The notes beneath the pieces are model-generated. The model ran no database searches. It saw nothing but the letters and a program-made list of their open reading frames with translations, and had not been told where the DNA came from. DNA of 64,000 bases from Mesaphorura yosii (lineage: Eukaryota > Arthropoda > Collembola > Poduromorpha > Tullbergiidae). Both the position numbers and the translations under genes were made by a program. This document shows positions 38,218 through 51,200 of this stretch, piece by piece. The stretch is from NCBI GenBank assembly GCA_009869945.1, contig WIXG01000030.1, positions 308,123-372,122 of the forward strand, given 5' to 3'. Numbering within the stretch: the first letter of the stretch is position 1; every line of letters begins with the position of its first letter.

Positions 38218-39075
38218 TTAATATCTCTCGCTTTGGTCCGTGGCTGGAGTGTTCGATTCTTGACAAGATGCGGAATAAATTGAGGACAATGATCCGGCCT
38301 TTTCCTTTGCGATTTCGCCTGCTCGTTTCGCTTGCTTCTTGAATTTGCCCGTCGTTTCTCCAAATCTTGACATGGAAGTTTCGGACGGCAATACCTCTGG
38401 GATAGAATACAAGTTCCTCAGGACGTAATTGAATCCTTTAACTGCGTTGACGCAATTCTTCTTGAATCTTTCAACTCCGAACCCCTCAATAGCTCTGCGA
38501 AACCCATAGATTTGCGAATCAATCCAGGCTTTCCGTTGTACTATAGTCTGATGCGGATTGTCAGTGCTTGGTACGTAGTCCACTTGCTCGGCTATGCTCT
38601 GAACGGAGTCAAAAGGCAGCAATTAATTGTTGGAATTAGAGATCATAAACAGAATAGCCATTGAATATGCCGGAGCAGGGAGCACTCACCATAAGTTTCG
38701 TGAATCCAACATTGCGAGTGTACGTTGTAATGCGTTTTTCCTTTGGATCAAGGTAGGACTCTTCAATAATTGTAACGATGGTGCTCTTTACGAAACGTTC
38801 ACCCCATTTCGGAGGTCTGTTGGTTTTAGTCAGCACACGCTTCGTGTACAAGGCATCTCCTCTGACTTCTCGGAAGATTGTGTCCTCTGACAAAACATGT
38901 GTACTGTAAATAACCAAGAATCCATGGAATTAAATGTGACTCAGCTTTCAGTCCTACGAAATGATAGATAGTGCATTGAGTTCTACCTTTCGGGGTTTGG
39001 GTATCTCTTCCAGAACGCTCTAGCGATCTGGTCCCACGTGTACTCAAACACTGACGAGAGTTCGAATGTCTTCAT
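38218..39075 (-). CDS. prel: PRELI-domain mitochondrial phospholipid transfer protein
   Basis: PRELID1/Ups1 proteins carry phosphatidic acid across the mitochondrial intermembrane space with TRIAP1/Mdm35, feeding cardiolipin synthesis. Three exons (39075..38987, 38903..38690, 38598..38218) give 227 residues, near human PRELID1 (219). The PRELI/MSF1 domain covers most of it: FEYTWDQIARAFWKRYPNPE at the start (human YEYSWEQVARAFWQRYPNP), THVLSEDTIFREVRGD, LTKTNRPPKWGERFVK, and FGVERFKKNCVNAVKGFNYV. The tail is a Lys/Ala-rich helix (KFKKQAKRAGEIAKEKAG), as in PRELID1. The start is the only ATG before the domain (MKTFELSSV). It converges on PWWP2. Confidence 0.94.
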
Positions 39076-40571
39076 CTTGCAAATTAAATATTTTTGCGTT
39101 AACTGTTGTTACTTTAGATTTTGTTGTGTATCCATCAATTTCGACTCAGCTCACCAGCTTAATCTAGGAAGTACGAAATATTCAGAAGACATGAACAAAT
39201 GCGAATTTGCGATTATGCAATGGTCTTTTATTATTATATCAGCGAACTTACCGAAAAAATTCTTTTCTTAATTCTTGCCACCTGCTTTGGAATGTAACAA
39301 CTCCAGAATCTGGAGAATCAGAATCTGATAACGTAAACTGGCGATGGCGATGAAGATGTTGGATTGCAATTAATGAATCGAAGTAATACTTCACGAAACT
39401 TAATTAAACGTTTGAGTAGTGTACACGCTCTCTTTTACTCATGTGCCGTGTGTGTTTTTGAAAAAAATCTGCAAAAATAGTAAGACTCAAGTGGCCAACG
39501 GCAAGGGCGATGAGGCCAAAGCATTACGTAAGATGTAACGAGCACGAGTATGAAAATGCATTGTCAGATAGCTCTCCGACACAGTTCGTCTCCGTTCGTT
39601 GATCGCTTCCGATACCACCATGTGCATGCATGCAAATGCAAAATTGGCAAACCGAGCATTGAGCACGTAAATGAATTTAATTCTGAGCCTCAATTGCATT
39701 TGCTAAAATGGTAAAACAACCTTAACTGAAAAATGTATTAGCTCAGAATCGTTCGTATGTGCTCAGCCGAAAGATGCGTTTAAGACATGAACACTGGAAC
39801 ATTTAATTGCCCATAAAATGGACTTATGACTGTATGACGCTTTGCATTAGAAGCTTGTGATGAGTTTTCATTGCATTTTGCACTGTATTTTGTATTCTTT
39901 GCAGATTTGGCACACGTAACAGCAGAATCCACAAGAAGGAACATGCTGGTCATGCGAGACTCAGCCTTCGAGTTTTGTTTACTCCTGTGTGAGGGTGAAA
40001 TCTATTCACTCGATTTGTAGTCTTGACGTGTTGATTAAATGATTCCTTTTCTATCGTGACCGAGCGACGACAATTTGTAATTGAATACAATGTAACTTAT
40101 GAGTGTCAGCTTTAATTCCTATGGTCCGAAATTAGATCGCATTTGTACAAACCGAAATAAATTTGGGGTTCGTCTAATTCATTACCATCGGTTGCTTCCA
40201 AGCTTTTGCTGCATCTGAATCACTATTATCAAGGGTAAACAGCAGTCTTGCGAAATCGCCTTCCCGCATGACAGGTTGGACTCATCAAATCTATTGCAAG
40301 CGAGCATTTCATGCATTTCACGAGAATTTCCTTAGCACCATTGCGAATCTACTTACAATGATGACTCAATGCATGCCCCTTACTCATGCGGTTGTACTGA
40401 ATTACGAGTAATTTTTGTACACGTATTTTAAGGTTACCCTTTCATCCTACCACTGAAACTTGTCATTAATAACTTGGCCGTTTAACGAGACAGTTTGGAA
40501 TTGTGAAGCGTCCGAGAATTATATGTACACAAGTTTCGTTTTAGTTAGTCCAGATTGGAAGACAACACAGC
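39076..40571. other. Spacer between divergent PRELI and ADP-ribosylhydrolase genes
   Basis: Divergent promoters are expected here. Frames at 39038..39271 (plus) and 39487..39699 (minus) lack conserved features. No repeats or RNA genes recognised. Confidence 0.35.
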
Positions 40572-42259
40572 ATGGGTACCGCAACAATTCTCCTCCGTGA
40601 AGAACTGGTTGACAAGATCAAAGGATGCATCTTCGGTAAGTTACATGCGCTTTGCTATTTGTGGGTCAGGACTGTCAATATTCTAAAAATACACAAGAAC
40701 CAGTCCGCACTGTATTCTTTGTTTTCCGTCAGGTGCTGCATTGGGAGACGCGTTCGGCTTGTCGACAGAGTTCATGACGAAAGAGCAGGCAAGACACGTT
40801 TACGGAGTCGGACCGATTAAATTTGGAACTGACTCTGGGTAGGTCTCGAATTAAGACAGCACTTTTTGGTTTGCCGTTTTATCTCAAAGTAAATAATTAA
40901 GATGAAAGCAGCTATAATAAATATAAGTGTGTATATTTCGCAGGGTTGAATTCCGCAGAGACCGACACCGCTCCAGATGGCACGAGAATGACTTCACAGA
41001 TGATACAGGTTCGACTCTTTGTACGCTTTATGATGGCTCATCGAGTTACACCATAACTTGTGTCTTGCTTAATTGCAGATCAGATGCTGGTCATCCTGAA
41101 ATGCGTGCTTGAAACAGACGGAATCCTTTCGGCAAGACATTTCGCGACTCAACTGCGACTTTGGTCTGTGCAAGGGTTTCCAGAACTGCGAAAGGTGCCG
41201 TGTGGAATCGGATTCACTGTCGGCTCCACTTTTAGTCACGAGAAGTTCGAGAGAAATCCCCACCGAGCAGCGTATGATGTTTGGGATAGCAACGATCGAA
41301 ATTTGGCGGCCAATGGTGCAGTTATGCGCACTGCCGTTCTGGGCATACCTTTCTTCGTGGACGAGGAAAAAGTGGTTAGCAACGCGATCAACGCTGCAAA
41401 AGTCACACACGCAGATCCGAGGTCGGTGGTGAGCGCAGTGATCGTATCGGTTCTTATCTCAAGAATGCTTCGTGGATTCGCGTACCCCCCAACTGGCCCT
41501 GGTGCAGATATCCAGATCGCGCTGCCAACGAAGCAAAAATGTGAAGATTTGCTTCTGCATGGATGCGGAAACGCAGATGAAGATTCTGCAGATGAATGCA
41601 TGGTTCCTGGAAAGTCACAGAATAACACGCCTATGAAGCGTAAGCCAACGAGCTTTCTTGACAAGTTGAAAAAGATGTTCCAGAAAGGCCACGACGATTC
41701 CAAGTACGACATCCCTGTATATCCGCCACCAGCGCCTATCGAAACTCCAACAAACATTCCCGGAACATTGCCACCGTCGATGGATACTTTTGGGTGCGAT
41801 CCTTGTGTGAGACAACTGTGTCACCAAGTGGTGCATGACTACAAATACTTACTTCAGGACAACTCTTTGTGCCCACAAAAAACTGGGGAAAATGCCGATA
41901 ATGACTGGGTTGCCGAATTGGAAGCCCACTGTTTCCCGAAGTCGTTGCCAGCTTTAGAGCTCGGCCACGGCAAAACGATGGGCTACACTCTCAAATGCCT
42001 CGGAGCTGGAATTTATTGCTACGAAAGAGTAATTCCAACAAATTTGTCAAAATCCGAGTTTTTCAAGCTCGTCATAACTGAACTGGCATTGGAAGCTGGG
42101 GACGCCGATACAAACTGTGCTGTGGCCGGGGCGTTGCTCGGGTGTCGGCTGGGGAAGTCGAATCTGCCAAAGTCATGGATTAAAGGGATGAGGAACGCTG
42201 CGTATATTGAATGTCTTACGGATCAACTTTGTGAACTAGTTTTAGACCAAATTTATTAA
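40572..42259 (+). CDS. ADP-ribosylglycohydrolase (ARH/DraG family)
   Basis: ARH/DraG enzymes remove ADP-ribose from proteins or nucleic acids using two metal ions. Four exons (40572..40635, 40733..40838, 40944..41008, 41079..42259) join to 471 residues. Motifs in order: IKGCIFGAALGDAFGLSTEF at the N-terminus; the metal site FTDDTDQMLVIL; CGIGFTVGSTFSHEKFERNP; AANGAVMRTAVLG; and the C-terminal metal site GDADTNCAVAGALLGCRLG. All Asp/Thr metal ligands are present, so it should be active. An unusual ~100-residue insertion (about residues 250-350) is Lys- and Pro-rich then Cys-rich. The CGIG and NGAVMR motifs resemble the fungal and bacterial subgroup more than human ARH1-3, which could mean horizontal origin, though its three introns are of the local type. 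The substrate cannot be told from sequence. Confidence 0.9.
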
Positions 42260-42278
42260 TATGACATGGATTCTTATG

Positions 42279-42284
42279 ATTAAA
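42279..42284 (+). terminator. Poly(A) signal ATTAAA for the ADP-ribosylhydrolase
   Basis: A variant hexamer 20 bp past the stop, implying a very short 3' UTR. Confidence 0.45.
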
Positions 42285-42882
42285 ACATATAGCACCGAAT
42301 ATTAACCGCTGACCTCTTCAAAGCATGTGCCTGGGCCGGGACATCCTCAAATACATTTTTACGTCCGGCCTATGCTTACGAGCATAATTTATTGATGGAA
42401 GACATAAGTCTGAAGGCGTCTTGCGCCTTTTCCTCGAATTGAATTGAGCTTTTCTATTCTTCATAGAAAATAGAAAAGTATGAATCAAGAGAAGATTACA
42501 GTCAAAAAGTATGCGGATAAGGGAAACATAATGCAATTTGGCATCGTGACAGAATGCAAAGATGATGGAGAATTTAATAACCATTGCAAAAGAAGCATTG
42601 CAAATCCCCACTTAATGCATTGTACTATCCGCATAATTTACTTCGGTCTGATACTCAAGTCTTTATTAAACTCGTAAAATCTGATTGATACTTTATTTCT
42701 AATTCAGACTCGGGTTAGCAACAAATCGTATAATCACAGACGAACTATGAATTCATCAACTGATAGCTGTTTGCTCAATTTAATTGAGATCTAGCATCAG
42801 ATTCGTCCCAGATCTCGGCTATTCACATGGGTCTGACCTGAATTTATCTCTTGGAGGAAGGTCCGACAGTGAGCAAAGTCGT

Positions 42883-43640
42883 CTATGAACTGTGCGCCAG
42901 TAAATTTCGAATGGTGTCAATTCCTGCTGTTGCAACTTGAAGTCGAAGGTGTACGACAGGCGAGTCAACGTCAATACTCTTTAAGCAGCTGAAGTCTAAA
43001 GGGTAGTCATTCCACCACGCAGCTTCTTCCAACACACTCCAGGTACTTTCCTTATCCTCAAGGGCATCCGCAATAGTATACGCGATTTCTAACTGACAGG
43101 CAGCTAAAGCTAAAATAATATCCTGTTTTACAGAAAGGGTCATCCTCGCCCCTGAAAATGGCTTCGGCTCCAACAATGATTGTAGTTCACCCGCCAGGGA
43201 TTCTTCTGGTTGTATTACTCCGGAATAATGGTGATGCGGCCCCGATTGTTGAGGACGCTCTATTTAGGCTTTTGGACAGAGTATACAGAAAGTTTGCGGT
43301 GGAGAGTGGAGGCAGAAGATGTTTGGTATATGGCATGTATTGGTGAGCAATTCGAGCTGCTGCAGTAACTTCTGTAAGTTTACTGAATTCCAAGTCCAGG
43401 GCGGTTTTTTTTCGTTCGCTGTTCGACCTATTGTATACTATGTCTAATGATTGAGCTAACTGCTGGAAATCGATACAATTGGTTTAAGACATCTTCTAAC
43501 TTGTTTCATAATTCATTCAGTTTAATAAATGCATACTCAAATGCGTGGAGATCATTTGTGTTTAAAACATCAAAAATTTATTTACTCCATAAAATTAATT
43601 TCGCAGTAGCATGGACAATATTGATCTGATGGTAAACATT
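42883..43640 (-). pseudogene. Coding-like gene fragment with frame breaks
   Basis: Two segments splice well: 43454..43219 (starting at a TTTCCAG acceptor), then a 67-bp GT-AG intron, then 43151..42883 to a stop. The joined frame is strongly protein-like: KKTALDLEFSKLTEVTAAAR, HLLPPLSTANFLYTLSKSLN, VKQDIILALAACQLEIAYTI, HLRLQVATAGIDTIRNLLAH. Upstream on the same strand (43455..43640) the sequence also reads as helical protein (NDLHAFEYAFIKLNEL, NKLEDVLNQLYRF), but with an in-frame TAA, an in-frame TGA and a one-base shift before the next part. No clean start exon was found. Either it is a decaying pseudogene or the true first exon lies farther upstream and the resemblance is chance. Family not recognised. 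Confidence 0.4.
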
Positions 43641-45250
43641 CTCAGACTTCTTACGCTACCATTGCAATTTAAGGGTTTCAAAAAATACGGACAACGACAA
43701 TGACTTCCTTCATGATTTCTGCACAATTTGACAAAATAATTCCCTGTCTTCTCCAATCTTCTTGACTCCATCTTAGAATCTTAATTAGGTCATCATAATC
43801 ACAATTGTAACGCGTAAAATACACGAAGACTCTTTAGTACAATTCTAAACATTAATACAATATAACATAATTTCTGGACTAGACTTTGTGTTCACAGTAC
43901 AATTTCAGTTTCACATGATTCCCTAAAAATACGTGCGATCACATACAAGTACTTTTAACTTATATTAGGTTGATAATTATGAAGCGCATTTTCCCAAAAT
44001 CAACTTCCCATGAATTAATTGGGAATGTTAATAATTTCTTACTTTTACTCTCGTGTATTCGAGCGAGTTAACACAGAGAAATATTACAGGATGAGGATGA
44101 TTAACTCGTGTGACTGACTGAGTAGCATCAGCCATCTAAAAGTGGATCTTACGGCTAATCAAAGTAACTCACAGCTAATGATACTCATAATTTCGCTCTT
44201 AGCTTCACGGTGCGTGGAAACAGTACACAATATAAGCAAAAAAGAAATGGTATGCGAGCACGAGTATCAAATGACATTAGCATACGTTGTCGACGTCTTC
44301 TTCTGCCCTCGCCAAAATCTGATTATTCTATTTTTGATCTTGAAAATATGGATTTTCTGTACAAAGGTATGCAAAAAAGACAAAGCCTAATATTTCGAGT
44401 ATGATTAGCTTATCATTTTCCCTCGTGAAAGGTTTAGTATAGCATAAAATCTTTTTAAAGCTAAATTATGAAAATATTTTTACTCGTAGAGTAGTGAAGT
44501 CATAGTCAGTGAAAGCGAAAGCCTTCTACGCGTATCGCACCGAAGACTTGATCTTTCCACACTCTTGCAGTACTCGGATTACGATATCATGTCATCCGAT
44601 GATTGCATTAGCCCCGCGTCGCCTTCATCTCATCGACATCAAAATCGCATTTACATTTTCTCTGTCGACACGCGTCAGAACTCGCGGATGAGAAAATAGT
44701 TTGACGGGAGACTGAATTGGATTAAAGTTTATTGAAGAGGCAAGCTAATGTACCCTCATCTGCATTATTGTGTTTCGGAGTCGGCAATTTGATTTTCTGC
44801 AGGGTGTTCGCTGTCGCTGTGTATCATTTCTCTCTTTAACTTCACCTTTCCCTCGCATCTCGCTTGTGCTTTCACTGTATTTTGCCTCACGACATGACTT
44901 CATGCCTTGTGTCCAAATGTGAAAGCTCTCACACGTTAGGCGAGGTGATACAGCGTGTAAATGAACAGAGCATTATAATCAGAATAAATAGATCCGCACA
45001 GTGCTCTTCTCTCCAGGTGAGATTCGAGGTTATGGAAAGAGTGAACAGTGATTAAACTAATGGTTTCGATGAAGGTTGCGAGTTTGGTTTTACGAGAGGC
45101 TGCGCTCGCGGCCGGGCATTTAAACTTTGTTAATGACACGCTGAGTAGCAATGGAATGATGAATCGGCAGTTGTTCTTCCCGTCTGACGATTACCACAGG
45201 AGCCGAAGCCGAGACAAACGATGAGAGGTAATCACAAACACAAACATGGT
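43641..45250. other. Spacer downstream of the octopamine receptor
   Basis: AT-rich (especially 43,600-44,500), with short frames only. It should contain the receptor's 3' UTR on the right side. Nothing else is recognised. Confidence 0.35.
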
Positions 45251-48200
45251 TCATCTCGAGTCTGACGGGTGTTCGTGCTCGTGTTCATTGTTGCCCTCGC
45301 TATCATCGCCCAGGGAGGAGAGATAGATTGGGACCACTTGAGGTTGCGGTCGCTTCTCTCGTTGGCAGATACATTTGCAGATAATCTTCTTGAAAGCGAA
45401 GCGGAAGTCTTTGGAGAATAAAGCGTAAATGCAGGGATTCAGAGCCGAGTTGCAGTAGCCGAGCCAGAAGAGCACGGAGAAGAGAAGTGGTGGAATGCAG
45501 GTCTGCAATGGCAAGAAATTAACACATAAAATCAATTCCAAATTATTACTTTCCCGAATTAGCACACTCAAAATAACGGGTGCAGGAGCAACAATTTAAC
45601 GTTATGCATTTGCAAATGGTAGAGAATGAAAATATTCCCTGAGAGACCGAGGCCTATTTCATTAGTCGGAATTAATATTGCAATCTCGAGCAACACGTGC
45701 ATGAAGCACGCGTCCAAGGTGAGCAATTCCCGCACTGTACAGGCACAATGTAGAATGTTGCCATGAGTAATAATTGCCACGCTATATGAGTTAGGCTGCT
45801 GAAATTTTGTACATCCATACAAGCCCTTCGCAGGCAATAATCGCGTATGCGGGTCAGGAGAGCAGGAGTTGAATGTGTGAAGTCGTTGCAGACACGTGTA
45901 AGTTTAACCATATGTTTGTTTGCTCACCCCAGTGTGGTTGATAATTAAATACGCTCGCACGGTGAGCCTTATGGCCCAAAGTTCGTACAATGAAAATAAC
46001 GAATTTCTCGTTAATTAATAGTCACGGCCTTACAAAATCTAAGCTTACCCTCCTGCATGCGAAAGGTTAAAGAAAGTTTACGAAGGCAGAATTAAAACAT
46101 GTCGCAAGCTGATTGTGTCTTAATAAAGCAAGGATGCGGTGCATCGTCGCCAGAGCATTGTCATGATCGCAAGTTTGCATCTAGCACACTTGGAAAGTAG
46201 GTAATAATTACATAGGCACTCACAGAGCAGAAGGCGCGAATCACGTACATGGTGAAAAACGGAAGCCAGCAAACAATGAATCCACCGACAATAATCCCTG
46301 CCACAAAGAAAACAAGACAAAATACAGAATTATTGTGGAATTATTTACAGTAATCGGCACGATAATCGTAAATGTATGCGATAGTGACGGACGAAATTAA
46401 TTCTCCTGTTATTGTTCTTTAGTCAGATTAAGTTTGTTCCATCCTTTTACCTCTAATGTTAATCGTAATGCTAATGCCTTAATGCCCATCTCTGAAGTCA
46501 CGTCAACTCGCCTCGCACGACTTGGCTGGCAGCTTAACTCTTACCGGCTGCTTGTACATTGTGTTGTACAAATTTCTCGCGCACGACCATAATGCCAAAG
46601 CTAAACTTCTGAGACATCGCATCACCGATGAAAAGATTACATTGTTGTGAATTTGGTTTAGCTGGGATCAAAATATTGAAAGAATAAGGCCTGCCAAGAA
46701 TAGGAATAAGTTTCTTTTGTTCCTTTTTAACTTGGAACACAAGAAGAAAAGAAGGATTGATCAGACGAATTTAAAGAGGACGAGTAACACTTTGCCGTAC
46801 GAGTGTGGTGAGAGGAGCACGGACTCGAGACTAAGAACTAGGCAGAAAAAGTGACGAGAAAGAAGAACTTTCTCCTCCTTTGTTCTGCTTCAACTCGCTC
46901 TGCTCTATTATTCTCTTTTTTTGAAAGTATTCAAGCTGAATTTATTGTTAAATACAATCCATAATAATGCCAGAGAACTATTCAATATTGTGCTTGTGGT
47001 TTGGGGCTTTGCATCTGAAAACCGGTCTTCGAGAAGCACCTCCCTCGCACTTCGTGCATCTACTCGATTCGTTCCAAAATAGGAATCCGGCGACAAGCAC
47101 ATTTGGGAAATAAAACAGGCCACTCGTTGACACTGCTGTGCAACGTAACAAATCGTGTTTGTGAGTATTGAATTTGAGTGAGAACTGGCTCCGAATACTA
47201 CTCCGAAATCTATGAGTCATGATCCGTTTACTGCTGAAGATAGGACGGAGGAGCTAAATATATCACAGCCAGACAAGATAAGTCAGGCTCAGATGGAAGT
47301 TCGGCTCAGGGCGTAAAGTTGATAATCCGCTATTGAAAAAGTCACGACGGGCTACCTTTCTCTCGCACACATCCCTCTGTGCATTATTTATGGGTTCAGA
47401 GTTCAAGGTCACGAGACAAAAGCCATCACTTTCATCCAAGACTTTACAAATGGATTCCCTCTCAAGCTCAGGAAGATTTACATGAGGTAATCCATACTTA
47501 AGGCATGGAAACACGAAATCTGGGATGGGAAATTCCCTCATAAAAACCAATTTGCGCCCAAACTATCTCCTCCCTCAGTATTGGCCGGAGTCACTAGGGG
47601 TTGAGTTTATTGGACTCCCAGATACCTGGACCACAAGGTGTGCCGTTGCTTTCTGCTAAAAGCGTCCCTGTGCGGAGATGAGGTCTATCAAACATTTTCT
47701 TCACGCAAATTTATGGTTTTGATTACGTATCTCATTGGGGCACTTTTAGAAGGAAGTAACGGCACATTTTGTGGTCCAGGTACCTAGGAATCCAATGAAC
47801 AAAGCCCCAAGCGATTCTGATCATTATTGAGGGAGGAGATAGTTTTGGCGCAGCGTGGTTCCACGTAGAAGTTTTTACTTCACGTTGATCGAGTCTTGGG
47901 GTCCGAAACTAAGGTTATCTGCTTAAGAAGCCCTACCGAACACCCATCGTTATTTACCAGACCCTTAATAGGCGTCCTACGTCGAGCATTTTTGCCACAT
48001 GAAGGCAAATCGCATCTCGCCTGATCCTTTCTCTCGCACGAACTGTCGCGGTGGCAAAATGCGCTAGACACAATAATAATAATTGGAAATTGTTTTTCCT
48101 ACGTTGGCGTTTCCTCGCAACCTGCACTGCCTGTGCTCAACTGGTTAAAATCTTACGATGGGACGAAGGAACACGTGGCACACGTACTTTTACCTCGTCC

Positions 48201-51200
48201 CAATCGAGACTGCGGCAGGGCACAAGGGTGTGAGTGCTGCGGCGGAGCCCGATCACGAGTGAATGAGTGATTAAAATGTTGGGCACGTACCAAGTGTTTT
48301 CGCAGCTTTAGTTTCCATGCGGAAGCGTTTTACTTGTGCCTTGATGTTTCGCTTTCCCATTTTTGAAATAAGTTTTGGCTTTGGATCTTCCGCAGAACTT
48401 GAGCTCAGTGTTTCATACTTGACAGCACACAGAGTTGGAGAAGGAGAGGGTGTCGAATTTTCCGACTCACTTCCCACGCCACCGCTGCCGTTCCCACTTC
48501 CTCCGGCTCCGCTCGGGTGGTGCAGAATTCTGCGGCCGTCGGTACCAGGTAAGTTCAGCAGATCGACTTGCCTGCACGGAGGAGACCCGTTCAGTGAAGA
48601 ACCCGCAGACGACTGCAATGGACGACGGCTATTTGGCACAAAAGATAAAGTGACAGTAAGAATTCATCCTGCGAGCAATAGCAAGGCCTGAGCGAGCACT
48701 TACCTGGGCGAGCAGTTGGCACCGAAGGGAGTTTTCGGCTTGTATGAAGAGCCTCTCTGTCCAACTGAAAAAGGAAAAGTTTAGTCAAGTTCTCGTACAA
48801 TTAACACTGCGCTAACAAATACTTATGGTCGTGTCTACAAGATTATGCATCCGGTCGGGTGCGAGTGTGGAGAAACAGTTTCCCGGTTCGTGACCAGAGA
48901 CCTAACAACTACAACTTTCTTTCTCGAAAACTGTCTCAAGAATTAGTCTTAGTGCGCAGCTTTCGGGCGAAGCTACAGCCGACAGCGGACGGCCTGGCAC
49001 AATCTCAAGTCAAAGTCGGGTATCCCGTGTCACGGAAATTAAGTTCCTGTCTCCATTACGGCACGCTTTCCTCCACGCGCGGCGGTTTGGCAGTCACGAC
49101 GGTCACGAGCCACATAACCATAAGATGCAACGTGTCCATGTTGGCCTTGTTTATGGTGTCTTTCTCTCTGACTACAGCTCGTTTCATCTTTTCCGTTTCA
49201 ATTCGTTTTACACATGAATTAAGGCCGCGATATAAAAAGGTATAAAGCGTTATAGACTGTGTAATTCTTCTACATCTTCCGAGAAATGCCTGAAGGGACC
49301 CGTTCACCTTCGTTCGCTCTTTCTTTTGTGCTCTCCGTTTTTCTCTTTTACTACTCCTTAATACGGTGAGGGTAATAATCATAACGATTGTCTGCTCTCG
49401 CTGGAGACCGAGCTGGACCGCCAAGACAACCGCTCTTCTTATTCCAGTCACTTGAAAATGATGATAATCATTTAAGTCTTTCGGCAACCCTCCATTTTAT
49501 CTTCTCTCCCGATTTGAGTGTTGATCATCTCGTTGAGCGCACGTTCCATCAGTTCTATGACCAATTTAAGCGCGTGATATACGATAATAGGCGTTTATAC
49601 CGTAAAATTATGGACAACATGCTCTTCAGCCCGTGACATTGTAGTGTTTGTGCAGACGCGTGCATGGCACACGGGCGCCGTGCACGCGCCCATGCACGTG
49701 AAGTATTCAGGTGAAAATCCTCAGCTCACTTTTCTCAAGTTTATTACCGGAGTAAATTCGCAACCTCCTCACTCGACTACGACCACGAAGCGTGCTCGTG
49801 CGCCACTTCCATTGTCTGAAATTCTAGGAGAGCGACGCTACGCCTTTGGTGCTCCATAAAGCAGATACGTTTCCCGCTTTCTCGTCTGCAAAGTTTTACG
49901 GCTTTTCTGTCACGCTTGTGAAAACTTATTCTAAATGCGCGTCGATTCAGAGTCGGTCTCTGATTTGGGTCATTCTTAGCGCCATGTGCCGTGTACCTGT
50001 GTTTAGCAACAATCTCATGCATTTGTACAAGAAGCGTACCGCGTGATGGAGGTGTCAGATGAATCTGAATCCTCTCTTGAGATCTGCTTCGAGGGAGTCG
50101 TGCCGATGCCGAGTGCAGTCTGCCGTTTGGATTCGGGGATGGCGTACGCCGATGGTGGTGGTGATTTTGCACCGATCGCCCACGATGTATTCGCAGCGTC
50201 AGTCTTTGTTCTTCGAATCGAGAGCCGAGGAGCTTGGAGCCCTTTGTCGTGCGGAAACCTTGATTAATTGCTCGGGTTGTCTCGACCGCTGCTCTGTAGA
50301 TTCTCCAATAGAAAAACAACATAACGAACATGGGAAGGAAGAATGACCCAATAGCAGAGTAGACCACGTAGCCCTGTCAAGACAGAAGTAATACTCCATT
50401 AAGATTCCTGAGACTGCTAATGGCTTGAAGTTAATGATGTGCTAATCTCGTGTGACCATGAAGCAAGTTCAATTTTGTATCCTGGGCTAGAGCCATAAAT
50501 TGTGAAGGTAATACAGAGAGAAATGGCGATGGAGCAAGGACAAAGGGAATTCCTCGCTGTTAAGGACAGAGTCATAGTAGAGAAAATCTTTTTTTCGTTC
50601 TTACGAACGCAACATTCGTTCATCAGGCCTCCATAGGCATGGCGTGAGGCAGCAGAGTCAGTCAGAAGTGCTTGATCATCAAATCAATCATGATTGGAGG
50701 TATGGAAAAGGAGGAAGCGATGTCGATTCAATTGAGATTAAAGGATGAAGGTGATTGATGAATTCAACTGGAATGAATTGATGGATACACCAGACAGCAT
50801 GTGTGCGAAAGTTACTCGAGAGACAACAGAATTCGGACATTTACTGATTCCAAATTCGGAGAATGCGTTGACGGCATAAGTTCTCGGATCTATATTGGGA
50901 ATAACGAAGTCGAAGTAGAGAAAGCTCACCTTCTCGTTAGTCAGTTCGCAGGTCAGCGCGCACTCCTGCACGTGGTACCGATCCCCAAACTCTTCGTTTT
51001 CGTCTTCAATCACTTCAATTTGCTCACCACTCCCATGCTCATCGAACGTTGTGTCATTTGTGATGAGGGTCCTGTAAAAGGTCCGTTTCCTGTCGTTCCA
51101 GCCCACGAGTGGAGGGAAGCAAATGAGAAAGCTTAGCACCCACACGGCGGCGATGAGGAGTTTCGCCTTCTTGGACGACATAATACTTGGGTAGGTCACC

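Noticed and set aside
43158-43346. Plus-strand frame MASAPTMIVVHPPG... ending at a good donor
   Set aside because: It is antisense to the better-supported spliced minus-strand frame and has no following exon.
45568-45837. Hydrophobic minus-strand frame resembling membrane segments
   Set aside because: It lies in the receptor intron next to the TM7 exon, is not in its frame, and has no receptor motifs.
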